Source: Comamonas resistens (GTDB lineage Bacteria; Pseudomonadota; Gammaproteobacteria; Burkholderiales; Burkholderiaceae_C). From it: a stretch of 64,000 bases of DNA. Both the position numbers and the translations under genes were made by a program. The notes below the pieces were generated by a model. That model worked only from the letters and a program-made list of their open reading frames with translations. It was not told the origin of the DNA and did not search any database. The stretch is from contig NZ_CP125947.1 in NCBI RefSeq assembly GCF_030064165.1, positions 1,488,001-1,552,000 of the forward strand, given 5' to 3'. Of the stretch, positions 1 to 8,635 are shown one piece after another. Numbering within the stretch: the first letter of the stretch is position 1; each line of letters starts with the position of its first letter.

Positions 1-603
1 GCCGCCAGGCGCGCCGTGGATGCGGGCTTTGACGGCGTGGAGCTGCACGGCACCAGCGGCTATCTGTGCATGCAGTTCATGAGCTCGGGGGTCAACCGGC
101 GCAGTGACGAGTACGGTGGCAATGCCGCCAATCGCGTGCGCTTTGCGGCCGAATGCCTGGCAGCCATGGGAGATGCGATCGGGGCCGAGCGCGTGGGCCT
201 GCGTCTGAATCCGGGCAACACCTATAACGACACCTCGGACGAGAACTCCGCGGCCACGCATGCCGAGCTGATGCGCCAGGCCGCGAGGCAGGGCATTGCC
301 TATCTGCATGTGATGCGGGCGGTGTCGGACCCTGGCATCGATGCCTTCAAGCTGGCGCGCGAGAACTTTGGTGCCAACCTCATACTCAACGACGGCTTCG
401 ATGCGCAAAGCGCCGAAGCCGCGCTGCAGGCCGGTGACGGTCAGGCCATCTCGTTTGCGCGCCACTTCATCGCCAACCCCGATCTGGTGCGGCGCATGCG
501 CCTGGGCTTGCCGCTGTCGACGTTCGATCGCAAGACGCTCTATACAGAAGGAGCAGAGGGCTATAACGACTATGCCCAGGCAGCAGAGGCGCTGACCACC
601 TGA
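1..603 (+). CDS. OYE-family NADH:flavin oxidoreductase / ene-reductase, C-terminal part
   Basis: The reading frame is open from the first base, so the N-terminus lies outside the window. About 200 residues remain. They carry the second half of an Old Yellow Enzyme barrel: the segment VELHGTSGYL followed by a NRRSDEYGG-type motif, and near the end a DGFDAQSAEAAL stretch and the phosphate-binding region ISFARHFIANPDL. These are typical of NemA/alkene-reductase proteins that use FMN and NAD(P)H to reduce activated double bonds. It has its own terminator and is separated from tesB by 327 bases, so a place in the steroid operon is not shown. The family call is secure and the substrate is unknown. 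Confidence 0.85.
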   Translation, partial: AARRAVDAGFDGVELHGTSGYLCMQFMSSGVNRRSDEYGGNAANRVRFAAECLAAMGDAIGAERVGLRLNPGNTYNDTSDENSAATHAELMRQAARQGIAYLHVMRAVSDPGIDAFKLARENFGANLILNDGFDAQSAEAALQAGDGQAISFARHFIANPDLVRRMRLGLPLSTFDRKTLYTEGAEGYNDYAQAAEALTT

Positions 604-671
604 TCCGCGAAGCCTGCTTGAGAAAGCCTCGGGTCAATGATTCCAAGGCACGCAAGCTGTTTATCGTGTTG

Positions 672-704
672 GCCGCATTTTCCTGGGGGGATGCGGCATT
701 TTTT
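672..704 (+). terminator. Intrinsic terminator after the OYE-family gene
   Basis: GCCGCAT at 672-678 pairs with ATGCGGC at 691-697, followed by ATTTTTT. It separates the upstream reductase from the tesB operon. Confidence 0.75.
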
Positions 705-841
705 GTTCACGTCGCCAACTTGCGCCCGGATGTCGACACGAGCTAATCCGAATGGCTGTCAGGGTTTGGGAGTATTGCGCCTCAATAGCCGCCAATCAGG
801 CGTGGAGTGCTATTGATTTTGTATAAGACGGCGCCTCTTCG

Positions 842-886
842 TTAGTCTCAACGGACGATGTTTTCAAGGCTTCTCATCTCCAGAAT
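842..886 (+). promoter_or_regulatory. Steroid box A and putative promoter of the tesB operon
   Basis: TTAGTC (842-847), six bases, GACGATG (854-860). A -10-like CAGAAT lies at 881-886, starting 21 bases after the last box base. Five sites in this window share the exact pattern TTAGTC-N6-GACGATG. The rest of the 604-930 gap holds only the terminator above and no gene that I can see. Calling this the TesR site is inference. Confidence 0.7.
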
Positions 887-930
887 CAGCTGCATCACTA
901 CAGCTGAACTGGGTTGGAGGCCCCGACATC

Positions 931-1845
931 ATGATGGAAATACGTGGACTGGCGTACGTTGTTGCCGAGAGCTCTGATTTGGACCGTTGGGTCGGCTATG
1001 CACGCGATGTGCTGGGCATGATGCCCAGCACCACGGCGGGTGGCGATCTGCTGATCAAGATGGATGAGCGTCAATTCCGCTTCCAGGTGCAGCCTGGCCG
1101 CAATGACAAATACTCGGCATCCGGCTGGGAGGTGGCCAACAAGGAAGCCTTTGAGCAGGCGCTCAAGGTGCTGCAGGCTGCCGACGTGCACTACGAGATG
1201 GGCAGCCCCGAGCTGTGCGCCAAGCGCCATGTGCAGCAACTGGTCATCGTGATGGATCCATCGGGCAACCGCCACGAGATCGTCTGGGGCTTCAAGTCCG
1301 ACTTCACTCACTTTGCCTCGCCCCAAGGGGTGTCGCGCTTCATCACCGGCGACTACGGCCTGGGCCATACCGTGCTGCCAGCGCCCGAGTTCGACAAGAC
1401 CGTGGCTTTTGCGCGCGACGTGCTGGGTTTTGGCCTTTCTGACATCTACAACTTCAAGCCTGCGGGCGATGCCGGTCCCACGATCCGCATCCACTTCTTC
1501 CACTGCGCCAACGGCCGCCACCACAGCCTGGCGCTGGCGGAGTTCCCCGCGGCCAGCGGCTGCGTGCACGTGATGGTCGAGGTGGACAACATGCCCGAGG
1601 TGGGCCGCGCCATGGACCGCATGCAAAAGAGCCAGGTCAAGCTGTCCGCCACCCTGGGCCAGCACACCAACGACAAGATGATTTCGTTCTACATGAAGAC
1701 GCCCTCGAACTTCGATCTGGAGTTCGGCTATGGCGGCGCCATCGTCGACTGGGATCAGCACATCACGCATGAGTTCACAACCGTAAGCCTCTGGGGGCAC
1801 GACTTCAGCGTGGGCCGTCCCGAAAGCAAGCAACAGGAGGCATGA
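931..1845 (+). CDS. tesB: Extradiol (meta-cleavage) dioxygenase TesB for 3,4-DHSA
   Basis: This two-domain vicinal-oxygen-chelate protein of 304 residues has the length and layout of BphC/HsaC-type catechol dioxygenases. Candidate iron ligands are His146 (in GLGHTVL), His213 (in CVHVMVE) and Glu264 (in FDLEFGY), with His198 and Tyr254 as second-sphere candidates. In C. testosteroni TesB opens the aromatised ring A of 3,4-dihydroxy-9,10-secoandrosta-1,3,5(10)-triene-9,17-dione between C4 and C5. The gene starts with two adjacent ATG codons (931 and 934) behind the purine-rich GGTTGGAGG, and either could be used. It heads the long operon ending in tesR and lies 70 bases behind steroid box A. 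Confidence 0.95.
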   Translation: MMEIRGLAYVVAESSDLDRWVGYARDVLGMMPSTTAGGDLLIKMDERQFRFQVQPGRNDKYSASGWEVANKEAFEQALKVLQAADVHYEMGSPELCAKRHVQQLVIVMDPSGNRHEIVWGFKSDFTHFASPQGVSRFITGDYGLGHTVLPAPEFDKTVAFARDVLGFGLSDIYNFKPAGDAGPTIRIHFFHCANGRHHSLALAEFPAASGCVHVMVEVDNMPEVGRAMDRMQKSQVKLSATLGQHTNDKMISFYMKTPSNFDLEFGYGGAIVDWDQHITHEFTTVSLWGHDFSVGRPESKQQEA

Positions 1846-1848
1846 GAC

Positions 1849-2727
1849 ATGGCCAATAAATTGATGACGGCAAAAGAGGTTGTGGCATCCATCAAGGATG
1901 GCATGACGATTGGTATCGGTGGCTGGGGGCCGCGTCGCAAGCCCATGGCTCTGGTACGCGAGCTGCTGCGCAGCCCCGTGAAGGATCTGACCGTGGTCGC
2001 CTACGGCGGTGCCGATGTGGGCATGCTCTGCGCGGCCGGCAAGGTCAAGAAGCTGGTCTTTGCCTTCGTCTCGCTGGACTTCATCCCGCTCGAGCCCTAT
2101 TTCCGCAAGGCGCGCCAGAGCGGCGCCATCGAGGTCATGGAGATCGACGAAGGCCATATGGTGCTGGGCTTGAAGGCCGCGGGCATGCGCATTCCCTACA
2201 TCCCCACCCGCGTGGGTCTGGGCACCGACGTGCTCAAGCACAACAACGGCATCAAGCTGATCGAGTCGCCTTATGACGGCAAGGAGTGGCTGGCCATGCC
2301 GGCCATCCATCTCGACGTGGCCCTGCTGCATGTGGACCGCGCCGATGCACGCGGCGTCTGCCAGATCGCTGGCCCCGACATCTATATGGACGACCTGTTC
2401 GCCCGTGCTGCCAAGAACACCTATGTGAGCTGCGACGAACTCGTGGAGTCCAGCAGCTTCGAGTCGGCCGAGGCCGCGCGCCTGGTGTTCTGGGAGCGCT
2501 CCGAAACCACGGGTGTGGTGCATCTGCCCGGTGGTGCTCACCCCACTTCCTGCGCGCCGCTGTACGGTTTTGACGTCAAGCACTTCAAGGAGTACGTGGC
2601 CAGCAGCAAGGAAGAGGGTGGCTGGAGCGACTACCAGCAAAAGTACCTGCGGTGCACGGAGCAGGAGTATCTGGAAAAAGTGGGCGGCATGGAGGCGATC
2701 AAGCGCCTGCCCCTGCCCGTGTTCTGA
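1849..2727 (+). CDS. scdL1: CoA-transferase-family ring C hydrolase, alpha subunit (IpdA-like, ORF1)
   Basis: The 292 residues match the CoA-transferase family I alpha fold, with a glycine-rich start (IGIGGWGP) and an EIDEGH segment near residue 98, whose Glu101 is a candidate for the conserved active-site glutamate. In Mycobacterium IpdA pairs with IpdB to open the last steroid ring hydrolytically. In C. testosteroni TA441 the pair is called ScdL1L2. The start codon lies three bases behind the tesB stop, and the partner gene follows directly, as expected for a heteromer. The symbol comes from memory of the TA441 cluster order, and the family assignment is firmer than the exact reaction. Confidence 0.88.
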   Translation: MANKLMTAKEVVASIKDGMTIGIGGWGPRRKPMALVRELLRSPVKDLTVVAYGGADVGMLCAAGKVKKLVFAFVSLDFIPLEPYFRKARQSGAIEVMEIDEGHMVLGLKAAGMRIPYIPTRVGLGTDVLKHNNGIKLIESPYDGKEWLAMPAIHLDVALLHVDRADARGVCQIAGPDIYMDDLFARAAKNTYVSCDELVESSSFESAEAARLVFWERSETTGVVHLPGGAHPTSCAPLYGFDVKHFKEYVASSKEEGGWSDYQQKYLRCTEQEYLEKVGGMEAIKRLPLPVF

Positions 2728-2738
2728 GGAGGCGGAAG

Positions 2739-3509
2739 ATGAGTGAAATTGCATTGGTGGATCGCGTCATCTGCGCCGCGGCACGTGCCTGGGAAAACGA
2801 CGGCGAGGTGCTGGCCACGGGCATTGGCCTGGTGCCGCGCCTGGCGGCATCGCTGTGCATGAAGTCCCTGAATCCGGACCTGATGATGACGGATTCCGAA
2901 GCCTGGATCGTGGGCGAGCCTGTGCCCGTGGGGCCGCGCGGCGACTACAAGATCAAGCGCGAAACCTGGATGGGCTTCTCGCGCATCTTCGACAATGTCT
3001 GGGGCGGCAAGCGCCATGCCATGGTGGGGCCGGTGCAGGTGGATCGCTTCGGTCAGGGCAATATCTCCATGGTCGGCAGCGACTACGCGCGACCCAAGTC
3101 CATGATGCTGGGCGTGCGCGGCTTTCCGGGCAACTCCATCAACCACGCCAACTCCTTCTTCGTGCCCAACCACAGCACCAAGGTGTTTGTGGAAGGCGAG
3201 GTCGATGCTGTGGGTTCGGTGGGCTACAACCCCGCGCGTCTGGCCAAGGGCTGGACCCTGGAGGAAACCACCGACATCCGCTTCATCTTCACGAATCTCT
3301 GCGTGATGGACTTTGGCGGCCCCGGCTATCAGGCGCGTCTGTTGTCCCTGCACCCCGGCGTGAGCGTGGAGCAGGTGCAGCAAGCGACGGGCTTTCCCTT
3401 GCACATCCCCGAGAGCGTGGGCGTGACGCCCGATCCCACGCCCGAGCAGCTGGCATTGCTGGCCCAGCTCGATCCGCACAATCTGCGCTCGACAGCGATG
3501 GGGGCCTGA
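2739..3509 (+). CDS. scdL2: CoA-transferase-family ring C hydrolase, beta subunit (IpdB-like, ORF2)
   Basis: This is a CoA-transferase family I beta-type protein of 256 residues. The frame is open further upstream, but the ATG at 2739 is chosen because GAGGAGGCGG sits at the right distance and the longer form would overlap scdL1. The segments LVPRLAASLC and a large GPVQVDRFGQGN region fit IpdB. With the preceding gene it would form the heteromeric enzyme that opens the C ring after D-ring cleavage, on a CoA thioester in the cytoplasm. The next gene begins one base after its stop, so translation is probably coupled. Confidence 0.87.
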   Translation: MSEIALVDRVICAAARAWENDGEVLATGIGLVPRLAASLCMKSLNPDLMMTDSEAWIVGEPVPVGPRGDYKIKRETWMGFSRIFDNVWGGKRHAMVGPVQVDRFGQGNISMVGSDYARPKSMMLGVRGFPGNSINHANSFFVPNHSTKVFVEGEVDAVGSVGYNPARLAKGWTLEETTDIRFIFTNLCVMDFGGPGYQARLLSLHPGVSVEQVQQATGFPLHIPESVGVTPDPTPEQLALLAQLDPHNLRSTAMGA

Positions 3510-3510
3510 G

Positions 3511-4416
3511 ATGGAAAATGCGGCTGCCAGCGAATTCGTGACGCGAGAGGACCAGGCTGTCTACGAGACGCAAGAGCCCGTGCTCTACAGCGTGGACAAC
3601 GGTGTCGCCACGGTCACCATGAACCGGCCCACGTTCAACAACGTGCAGAACTCGCAGATGACCTATGCGCTGGATGCGGCATTCCGCCGCGCCACCGACG
3701 ACGACAGCGTCAAGGTCATCGTGCTGCGCGGCGAAGGCAAGCACTTCAGCGCGGGCCACGACATAGGTTCGCCGGGCCGCGACATCAACAAGCCGTTCGA
3801 GCGCGTGCATCTGTGGTGGGACCACACCAACAAGCCCGGTGGCGAGCAGCTGTTTGCGCGCGAGCAGGAGGTGTATCTGGGCATGTGCCGCCGCTGGCGC
3901 GACATTCCCAAGCCCATGATTGCCATGGTGCAGGGGGCCTGCGTGGCCGGCGGCCTGATGCTGGCCTGGGTCTGTGATTTGATCGTGGCCAGCGACGATG
4001 CCTTCTTCCAGGACCCAGTGGTGCGCATGGGCATTCCGGGGGTCGAGTACTTCGCGCATGCCCATGAGCTGCACCCGCGCATCGCCAAGGAGTTTCTGCT
4101 GCTGGGCGATCGCATGACGGCAGACCGTGCCTATCAGATGGGCATGGTCAACCGTGTCGTGCCGCGTGCCGAGCTCGAGGACCAGGTTTATGCCATGGCC
4201 CAGCGCCTGGCGGCACAGCCGCGTCTGGGACTGGCGCTGACCAAGATGGTCGTCAACAAGGCAGAAGAGCTGCAGGGCTTGCGCTCCACCATGGACATGG
4301 CTTTCGGCTACCACCACTTTGCCCACGCCCACAGCCAGGCCATGGGCATGGGCCAGCTGGGCGGCCAGGACGCGAAGTCCATGGCCAAGGCCAATAAAGA
4401 AGAGTCAAAGGCATGA
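3511..4416 (+). CDS. scdN: Enoyl-CoA hydratase/isomerase family protein (ORF3)
   Basis: This crotonase-fold protein has 301 residues, longer than the usual 250-270 because of an N-terminal extension and an insertion near residues 95-115. The oxyanion-hole segments are visible as HFSAGHDIG and GACVAGGLML. It lies between the ring C hydrolase subunits and the IpdC-like gene, which places it in C/D-ring breakdown. TA441 literature names ORF3 scdN, as I recall, and I am not certain which of this protein and the crotonase at 5526 opens ring D. The gene starts one base after scdL2 and its stop overlaps the next start as ATGA. Confidence 0.75.
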   Translation: MENAAASEFVTREDQAVYETQEPVLYSVDNGVATVTMNRPTFNNVQNSQMTYALDAAFRRATDDDSVKVIVLRGEGKHFSAGHDIGSPGRDINKPFERVHLWWDHTNKPGGEQLFAREQEVYLGMCRRWRDIPKPMIAMVQGACVAGGLMLAWVCDLIVASDDAFFQDPVVRMGIPGVEYFAHAHELHPRIAKEFLLLGDRMTADRAYQMGMVNRVVPRAELEDQVYAMAQRLAAQPRLGLALTKMVVNKAEELQGLRSTMDMAFGYHHFAHAHSQAMGMGQLGGQDAKSMAKANKEESKA

Positions 4417-5501
4417 GCAATATGAACGATATGGGCAGCTTGCGCACCCCCATCTGCGACCTGCTGGGATGCCGCTATCCCATCATCCAGACCGCCATGG
4501 GCTATGTGGCCGGTGCCGATCTGGTGATAGGCACCACCAATGCCGGTGGCTTCGGCTTTCTGGCCGGCGCCACCATTGCGGCCGACAAGATCGAGGCCGA
4601 AATCCTGCGCGTCAAACGTGAGACCGACGACCAGCCTTTCGGTCTGAACTTTCATATGTTTCAGCCCAACGCCCAGCAGCTGCTGGACCTGGCGGTCAAG
4701 CACCGCCTGCGTGCGGTCAGTTATGGCCGCGGGCCGGACAAGAAGGTGATAGGCCGTTTGCGCGATGCAGGCATCGTCTGCATGCCCACTGTGGGCGCCT
4801 TGAAGCATGCGCAAAAAGCCATAGAGATGGGCGCCAATGCCATCACCGTGCAAGGCGGCGAAGGTGGGGGCCACACGGGCAGCGTACCGACCACGGTGCT
4901 GCTGCCCCAGGTGGTGGATGCGGTCGATGTGCCCGTGATTGCCGCCGGCGGCTTCTACGACGGCCGCGGCCTGTTGGCGGCTCTGGCCTATGGCGCCTCG
5001 GGCATTGCCATGGGTACGCGCTTTCTGATGACCAGCGACTCCAAGGTTCCTGAAGCGACGCTGCAGCGCTATCTGGCCACCAGGGACGCGGAAAAGATCG
5101 CCATTTCGCATCTGGTCGATGGCATGCCCCAGCGCATGATCCCCAACGAATATCTGGCCATGCTGGAAAAAGCCAGCCCCATGAAGCGCCTGCGCATCGC
5201 GCTGAGCCTGGCGCTGCAATGGAAGGCCGAGACCGGCATGACCACGGGCCAGGCCATCAGCATCTTCATGCAGGCCGTGCGCGAGGACTCGTCCTCCGTG
5301 GCCCAGACCGTGATGGCTGCCAACGCACCCATGCTGCTGCAGCGCTCCATGGTGGACGGCAACCCGGCCGAGGGCGTGATGTCTGCCGGCCAGGTGGCAG
5401 CGTTGATCGGCAAGCTCGACAGCTGCGAGGACGTGATCGGCGGCATCGTGCGCCAGGCCATGGAAAGACGCAATGCATTGAATGCACTGACTCCCGCATA
5501 A
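4413..5501 (+). CDS. scdK: IpdC-like flavin oxidoreductase of the nitronate monooxygenase fold (ORF4)
   Basis: This FMN-dependent TIM-barrel protein of 362 residues resembles 2-nitropropane dioxygenase/nitronate monooxygenase. The N-terminal CRYPIIQTAMGYV, the central VQGGEGGGHTG and the AAGGFYDGRG plus GIAMGTRFL segments are the FMN phosphate and flavin contacts of the family. Mycobacterial IpdC acts on a hydroxy-indanone-carboxyl-CoA intermediate of ring C/D and introduces a ring double bond. The position directly after the crotonase ORF3 and before the EchA20-like gene matches the mycobacterial ipdABC-echA20 set, so I infer the same role here rather than nitronate oxidation. Confidence 0.82.
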   Translation: MSNMNDMGSLRTPICDLLGCRYPIIQTAMGYVAGADLVIGTTNAGGFGFLAGATIAADKIEAEILRVKRETDDQPFGLNFHMFQPNAQQLLDLAVKHRLRAVSYGRGPDKKVIGRLRDAGIVCMPTVGALKHAQKAIEMGANAITVQGGEGGGHTGSVPTTVLLPQVVDAVDVPVIAAGGFYDGRGLLAALAYGASGIAMGTRFLMTSDSKVPEATLQRYLATRDAEKIAISHLVDGMPQRMIPNEYLAMLEKASPMKRLRIALSLALQWKAETGMTTGQAISIFMQAVREDSSSVAQTVMAANAPMLLQRSMVDGNPAEGVMSAGQVAALIGKLDSCEDVIGGIVRQAMERRNALNALTPA

Positions 5502-5525
5502 CAACAAGCCAACGAGAGACTGGAT

Positions 5526-6284
5526 ATGTCCCTTCAACAATTTCATTCCACTATTCATGACAACGGTGTGGCGGAGCTGGTCATCGACCGTGCGCCTGTG
5601 AATGCCTTGAATGCGGCAGGCTGGAACGGCCTGGCGCGCGAGATCCAGTCGCTGGGCGACAGGCCCGAGGTGCGCGTCATCGTCATCCGCGCCGAGAACC
5701 GCGGCTTTTGCGCCGGAGTGGACATCAAGGAGCTGGCCGCCAACGACAAGCTCATCGTCAATGTGAACGCCGGCAACTACGCGACCTTCAAGGCCGTGCA
5801 CCTCAACAAGGTGCCGGTGATCGCAGCCGTGCACGGTTTTGTGCTGGGCGGCGGCATAGGCATCTGCGGCTCCTCCGACATCGTGATCGCCGCTGAAGAC
5901 GCGACCTTCGGCCTGCCCGAAGTGGACCGTGGCGCCATGGGGGGTGCCGCCCATCTGCAGCGCATGTTTGGCGTGCAGAAGACCCGCTATCTGTTCTTCA
6001 CAGGCGAGATGATCGGCGCTGCCGAAGCTCTGCGCCTGGGCGCCATCGAGCGTGTGGTGGCGCGTGAGCAGTTGCGCGATACCGCCATGGATATCGCCAA
6101 CAAGATCGCCGCCAAGAGCCCGGCCATGATCCGCATCGCCAAGGAGGCATTGACCGGCATCGAGGATGGAAATCTGGAAGACAAGTACCGCTGGGAGCAG
6201 GGCTTCACCCTGCAGGCCTATATGAGTCCTGATTCCGCCGAGACGCGCAGCGCCTTTGTGGAAAAACGCGACGCCAAGTTCTGA
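5526..6284 (+). CDS. scdY: EchA20-like crotonase for D-ring opening (ORF5)
   Basis: This crotonase of 252 residues carries GFCAGVDIKEL, GGGIGICGSSD and ATFGLPEVDRGAMGG, which match the mycobacterial EchA20 sequence as I remember it (GVDIKEM, FGLPEVERGALG). EchA20 hydrolyses the five-membered ring of the hydroxy-indene-carboxyl-CoA intermediate. TA441 work calls ORF5 scdY and describes it as a hydratase before D-ring cleavage, so two readings of the reaction exist. The gene follows ORF4 after 24 bases in the same operon. The orthology is strong by eye, and the exact step remains open. Confidence 0.82.
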   Translation: MSLQQFHSTIHDNGVAELVIDRAPVNALNAAGWNGLAREIQSLGDRPEVRVIVIRAENRGFCAGVDIKELAANDKLIVNVNAGNYATFKAVHLNKVPVIAAVHGFVLGGGIGICGSSDIVIAAEDATFGLPEVDRGAMGGAAHLQRMFGVQKTRYLFFTGEMIGAAEALRLGAIERVVAREQLRDTAMDIANKIAAKSPAMIRIAKEALTGIEDGNLEDKYRWEQGFTLQAYMSPDSAETRSAFVEKRDAKF

Positions 6285-6312
6285 GTATTACCGCGCAACG
6301 AGGAGACAAGAC

Positions 6313-7467
6313 ATGGATTTGACATACACCCCGGCGCAAAAGGCCTTCCGTGCCAAGGTACGCGAATGGCTCCAGGACAACGTGCCCAAGCAGCGCCTCA
6401 AGAGCTATGACACCCGCGAAGGCTTCGAGCAGCATCGCGAGTGGGAAGCCAAGCTGGCCGCGGCAGGCTATAGCGCCGTGACCTGGCCCAAAGAGCTGGG
6501 TGGTTGCGGTTGCGATCTCAACGAATGGCTGATCTTTGAAGAGGAATATTGGGCCGCCGACGCGCCCGCCCGCGTGAACCAGAACGGCATCTTGCTGCTG
6601 GGCTCCACGCTGATGGAATTCGGCACGCCCGAGCAGAAAGCCCGTTTTCTGCCGCGCATGGCGCGCTGCGACGATATGTGGGCCCAGGGTTGGTCCGAGC
6701 CCAATGCGGGCTCCGACATGGCAGCCATCAGCAGCCGTGCGATCCGCCATGGCGACAAGTTCATTCTCAACGGCCAGAAGATCTGGTCCACGCGCGCCAT
6801 CTTTGCCGACTGGGTGTTCGGCCTGTTCCGCAGCGACCCCACTTCCAGCCGCCACCATGGCCTGAGCTACATCCTGGTGCCGTTGAACACGCCCGGTATT
6901 ACGGTACGGCCCATCCGCGCCATCAATGGCAGCGAGCACTTTGCAGAAATCTTCTTCGACGATGTGGAAGTGTCTGCCGAGAACCTGCTGGGTGCCGAGG
7001 GCAAGGGCTGGCATGTGGCCATGGCCACGGCAGGCTTCGAGCGTGGCCTGCTGCTGCGCTCTCCCGCGCGGTATCAGCGCAGCGCCCAAAAGCTCATTGA
7101 TCTGTATCTGCGTAACCAGGTGGAGGCCGACCGCGACCACTCCATCCGTGACGCCGTACTGCGTGCCTGGCAGGGGGCGGAGGCCTACACGCTGTCGTCC
7201 TATCACACCGTCGGCCGTCTGAACAAGGGCGCGCAGATCGGAGCCGAGGCCAGCACCAACAAGATCGTCTGGTCCGAGCTGGACATCCTGATTCACGAGA
7301 CAGCGATGCGCATCCTGGGTCCGCGCGCCGAGCTGACGGACGACGCCGAAGCCAATGAATGGCTTGAAGGTTTCCTGTTCTCGCAGGCCGGCCCCATCTA
7401 TGCGGGCAGCAACGAGATCCAGCGCAACATCATTGCCCAGCGCATGCTGGGTCTGCCCAAATCCTAA
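6313..7467 (+). CDS. Acyl-CoA dehydrogenase, subunit of a heteromeric pair (ORF21 type)
   Basis: A full-length acyl-CoA dehydrogenase of 384 residues from the ATG at 6313, which has AGGAGACA in front (the frame is open further upstream into the previous gene). It shows the FAD-contact segment WSEPNAGSDMAA, NGQKIWSTRA and the C-terminal AGSNEIQRNIIAQRMLG. The next gene encodes a shorter, divergent dehydrogenase, the arrangement of heterotetrameric alpha2beta2 steroid dehydrogenases such as FadE31/FadE32 or IpdE1/IpdE2. It probably oxidises a CoA intermediate of C/D-ring breakdown. TA441 names this pair ORF21/22, and I do not assign a scd letter. Confidence 0.85.
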   Translation: MDLTYTPAQKAFRAKVREWLQDNVPKQRLKSYDTREGFEQHREWEAKLAAAGYSAVTWPKELGGCGCDLNEWLIFEEEYWAADAPARVNQNGILLLGSTLMEFGTPEQKARFLPRMARCDDMWAQGWSEPNAGSDMAAISSRAIRHGDKFILNGQKIWSTRAIFADWVFGLFRSDPTSSRHHGLSYILVPLNTPGITVRPIRAINGSEHFAEIFFDDVEVSAENLLGAEGKGWHVAMATAGFERGLLLRSPARYQRSAQKLIDLYLRNQVEADRDHSIRDAVLRAWQGAEAYTLSSYHTVGRLNKGAQIGAEASTNKIVWSELDILIHETAMRILGPRAELTDDAEANEWLEGFLFSQAGPIYAGSNEIQRNIIAQRMLGLPKS

Positions 7468-7495
7468 CGCTGCATTGTTTGGCAGGGAGACCACC

Positions 7496-8635
7496 ATGGA
7501 CTTCACTTTTACCGAAGATCAAATTGCTTTCCGCGACTCGGTCAGCCGCTTTCTGATGACCGAAGCCGCGCCCGAGTTGCTGCGCGATATCTGGGAAACC
7601 GAGACCGGCCGCTCGCCCGAACTGTGGGCCAAGATTGCCGAGCAAGGCCTGATGGGGCTGTCGGCTCCCGAGGCTGACGGCGGCATGGGCATGGGTGATA
7701 TCGACTGGGCTTTGCTGCTGCAGGAGGTCGGCTACTACGCGCTGCCTGACTCGCTGACAGACACCGCTTATGTGGCCGTGGGCATGCTCTCGGCGCTGCC
7801 CGAAGGACATGGCGCGCGCGCCTGGCTGGCCAGGATCGCCGAAGGCCGTTGCCGCGTGGCGGTCGGCCACTCCGTCAATCCCCATGTGGCGGATGCTGCA
7901 CTGGTCGATGTGCTGCTGCTGCCCCATGCCACGGCAGCCGGGATGGAGTTGCACCTGCTGCTGCCCCAGCAATGCCAGATCACGGCGCTGCACAGCATCG
8001 ATGCATCGCGCCGCCTGTGCAAGGTGGAGTGGACGGCCAGCGATGCGACCCGCATTCTGGATGCCGTCCAAGCTCAGAAGGTCTGGGACCAGGCCGGTGA
8101 GCGCGGAGCACTGGCTGCCGCTGCCCAGATGCTGGGTCTGGCCCAGCGCATGCTGGACCTGTCGGTGGACTATGTGGCCCAGCGCAAGCAGTTCGACAAG
8201 GTCATCGGCAGTTTCCAGGCCGTGCAACACCACCTGGCAGACATGGTCACCAAGATCGAGTTCGCCAAGCCTGTGCTCTATCGCGCTTTCTATGCGCTGC
8301 AGCATGACGAGGCCGATCTGGCCGTGCGCATTTCGCACGCCAAGCTCCAGTGCAGCGAAGCGAGCTGGTTTGCCTCACGCAACAGCCTGCAGGTGCATGG
8401 CGCCATGGGCTACACCTGGGAAGTCGATCTGCAGATGTTCATGAAACGTGCCTGGGTGCTGGACTCTGCCTGGGGAGACAAGGGCTTTCATTCCGCGCGT
8501 CTGACCCAGGGCCTGCTGCGCAGCCCCAACGCCCCCGTCGGCCCCGGCGCCACATTCGACCGTGAAACATCCGTGTGTGGCGGCTGCGCATCGCAGGCCG
8601 TTGCCAAGAACATTGCAGAGGAGGTGGCTGCATGA
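7496..8635 (+). CDS. Acyl-CoA dehydrogenase, partner subunit (ORF22 type)
   Basis: This dehydrogenase-fold protein of 379 residues starts at the ATG at 7496 behind GGCAGGGAGA. The N-terminal MDFTFTEDQIAFRD and the C-terminal QVHGAMGYTWEVDLQ are typical, but the middle domain is degenerate: the usual EPxAGSD flavin segment is replaced by a VAVGHSVNPHVAD region. That pattern is typical of the subunit that completes a shared flavin site in mixed pairs such as ChsE1/ChsE2. Its stop overlaps the start of the thiolase gene as ATGA. A shared active site with the 6313 product is inferred. Confidence 0.83.
   Translation: MDFTFTEDQIAFRDSVSRFLMTEAAPELLRDIWETETGRSPELWAKIAEQGLMGLSAPEADGGMGMGDIDWALLLQEVGYYALPDSLTDTAYVAVGMLSALPEGHGARAWLARIAEGRCRVAVGHSVNPHVADAALVDVLLLPHATAAGMELHLLLPQQCQITALHSIDASRRLCKVEWTASDATRILDAVQAQKVWDQAGERGALAAAAQMLGLAQRMLDLSVDYVAQRKQFDKVIGSFQAVQHHLADMVTKIEFAKPVLYRAFYALQHDEADLAVRISHAKLQCSEASWFASRNSLQVHGAMGYTWEVDLQMFMKRAWVLDSAWGDKGFHSARLTQGLLRSPNAPVGPGATFDRETSVCGGCASQAVAKNIAEEVAA

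Noticed and set aside
898..2754. Long open frame on the minus strand opposite tesB and scdL1 (618 codons)
   Set aside because: It mirrors the codon pattern of the plus-strand genes, is rich in His, Leu, Ala and Gly without domains, and crosses two well-identified genes. High-GC DNA produces such frames routinely.
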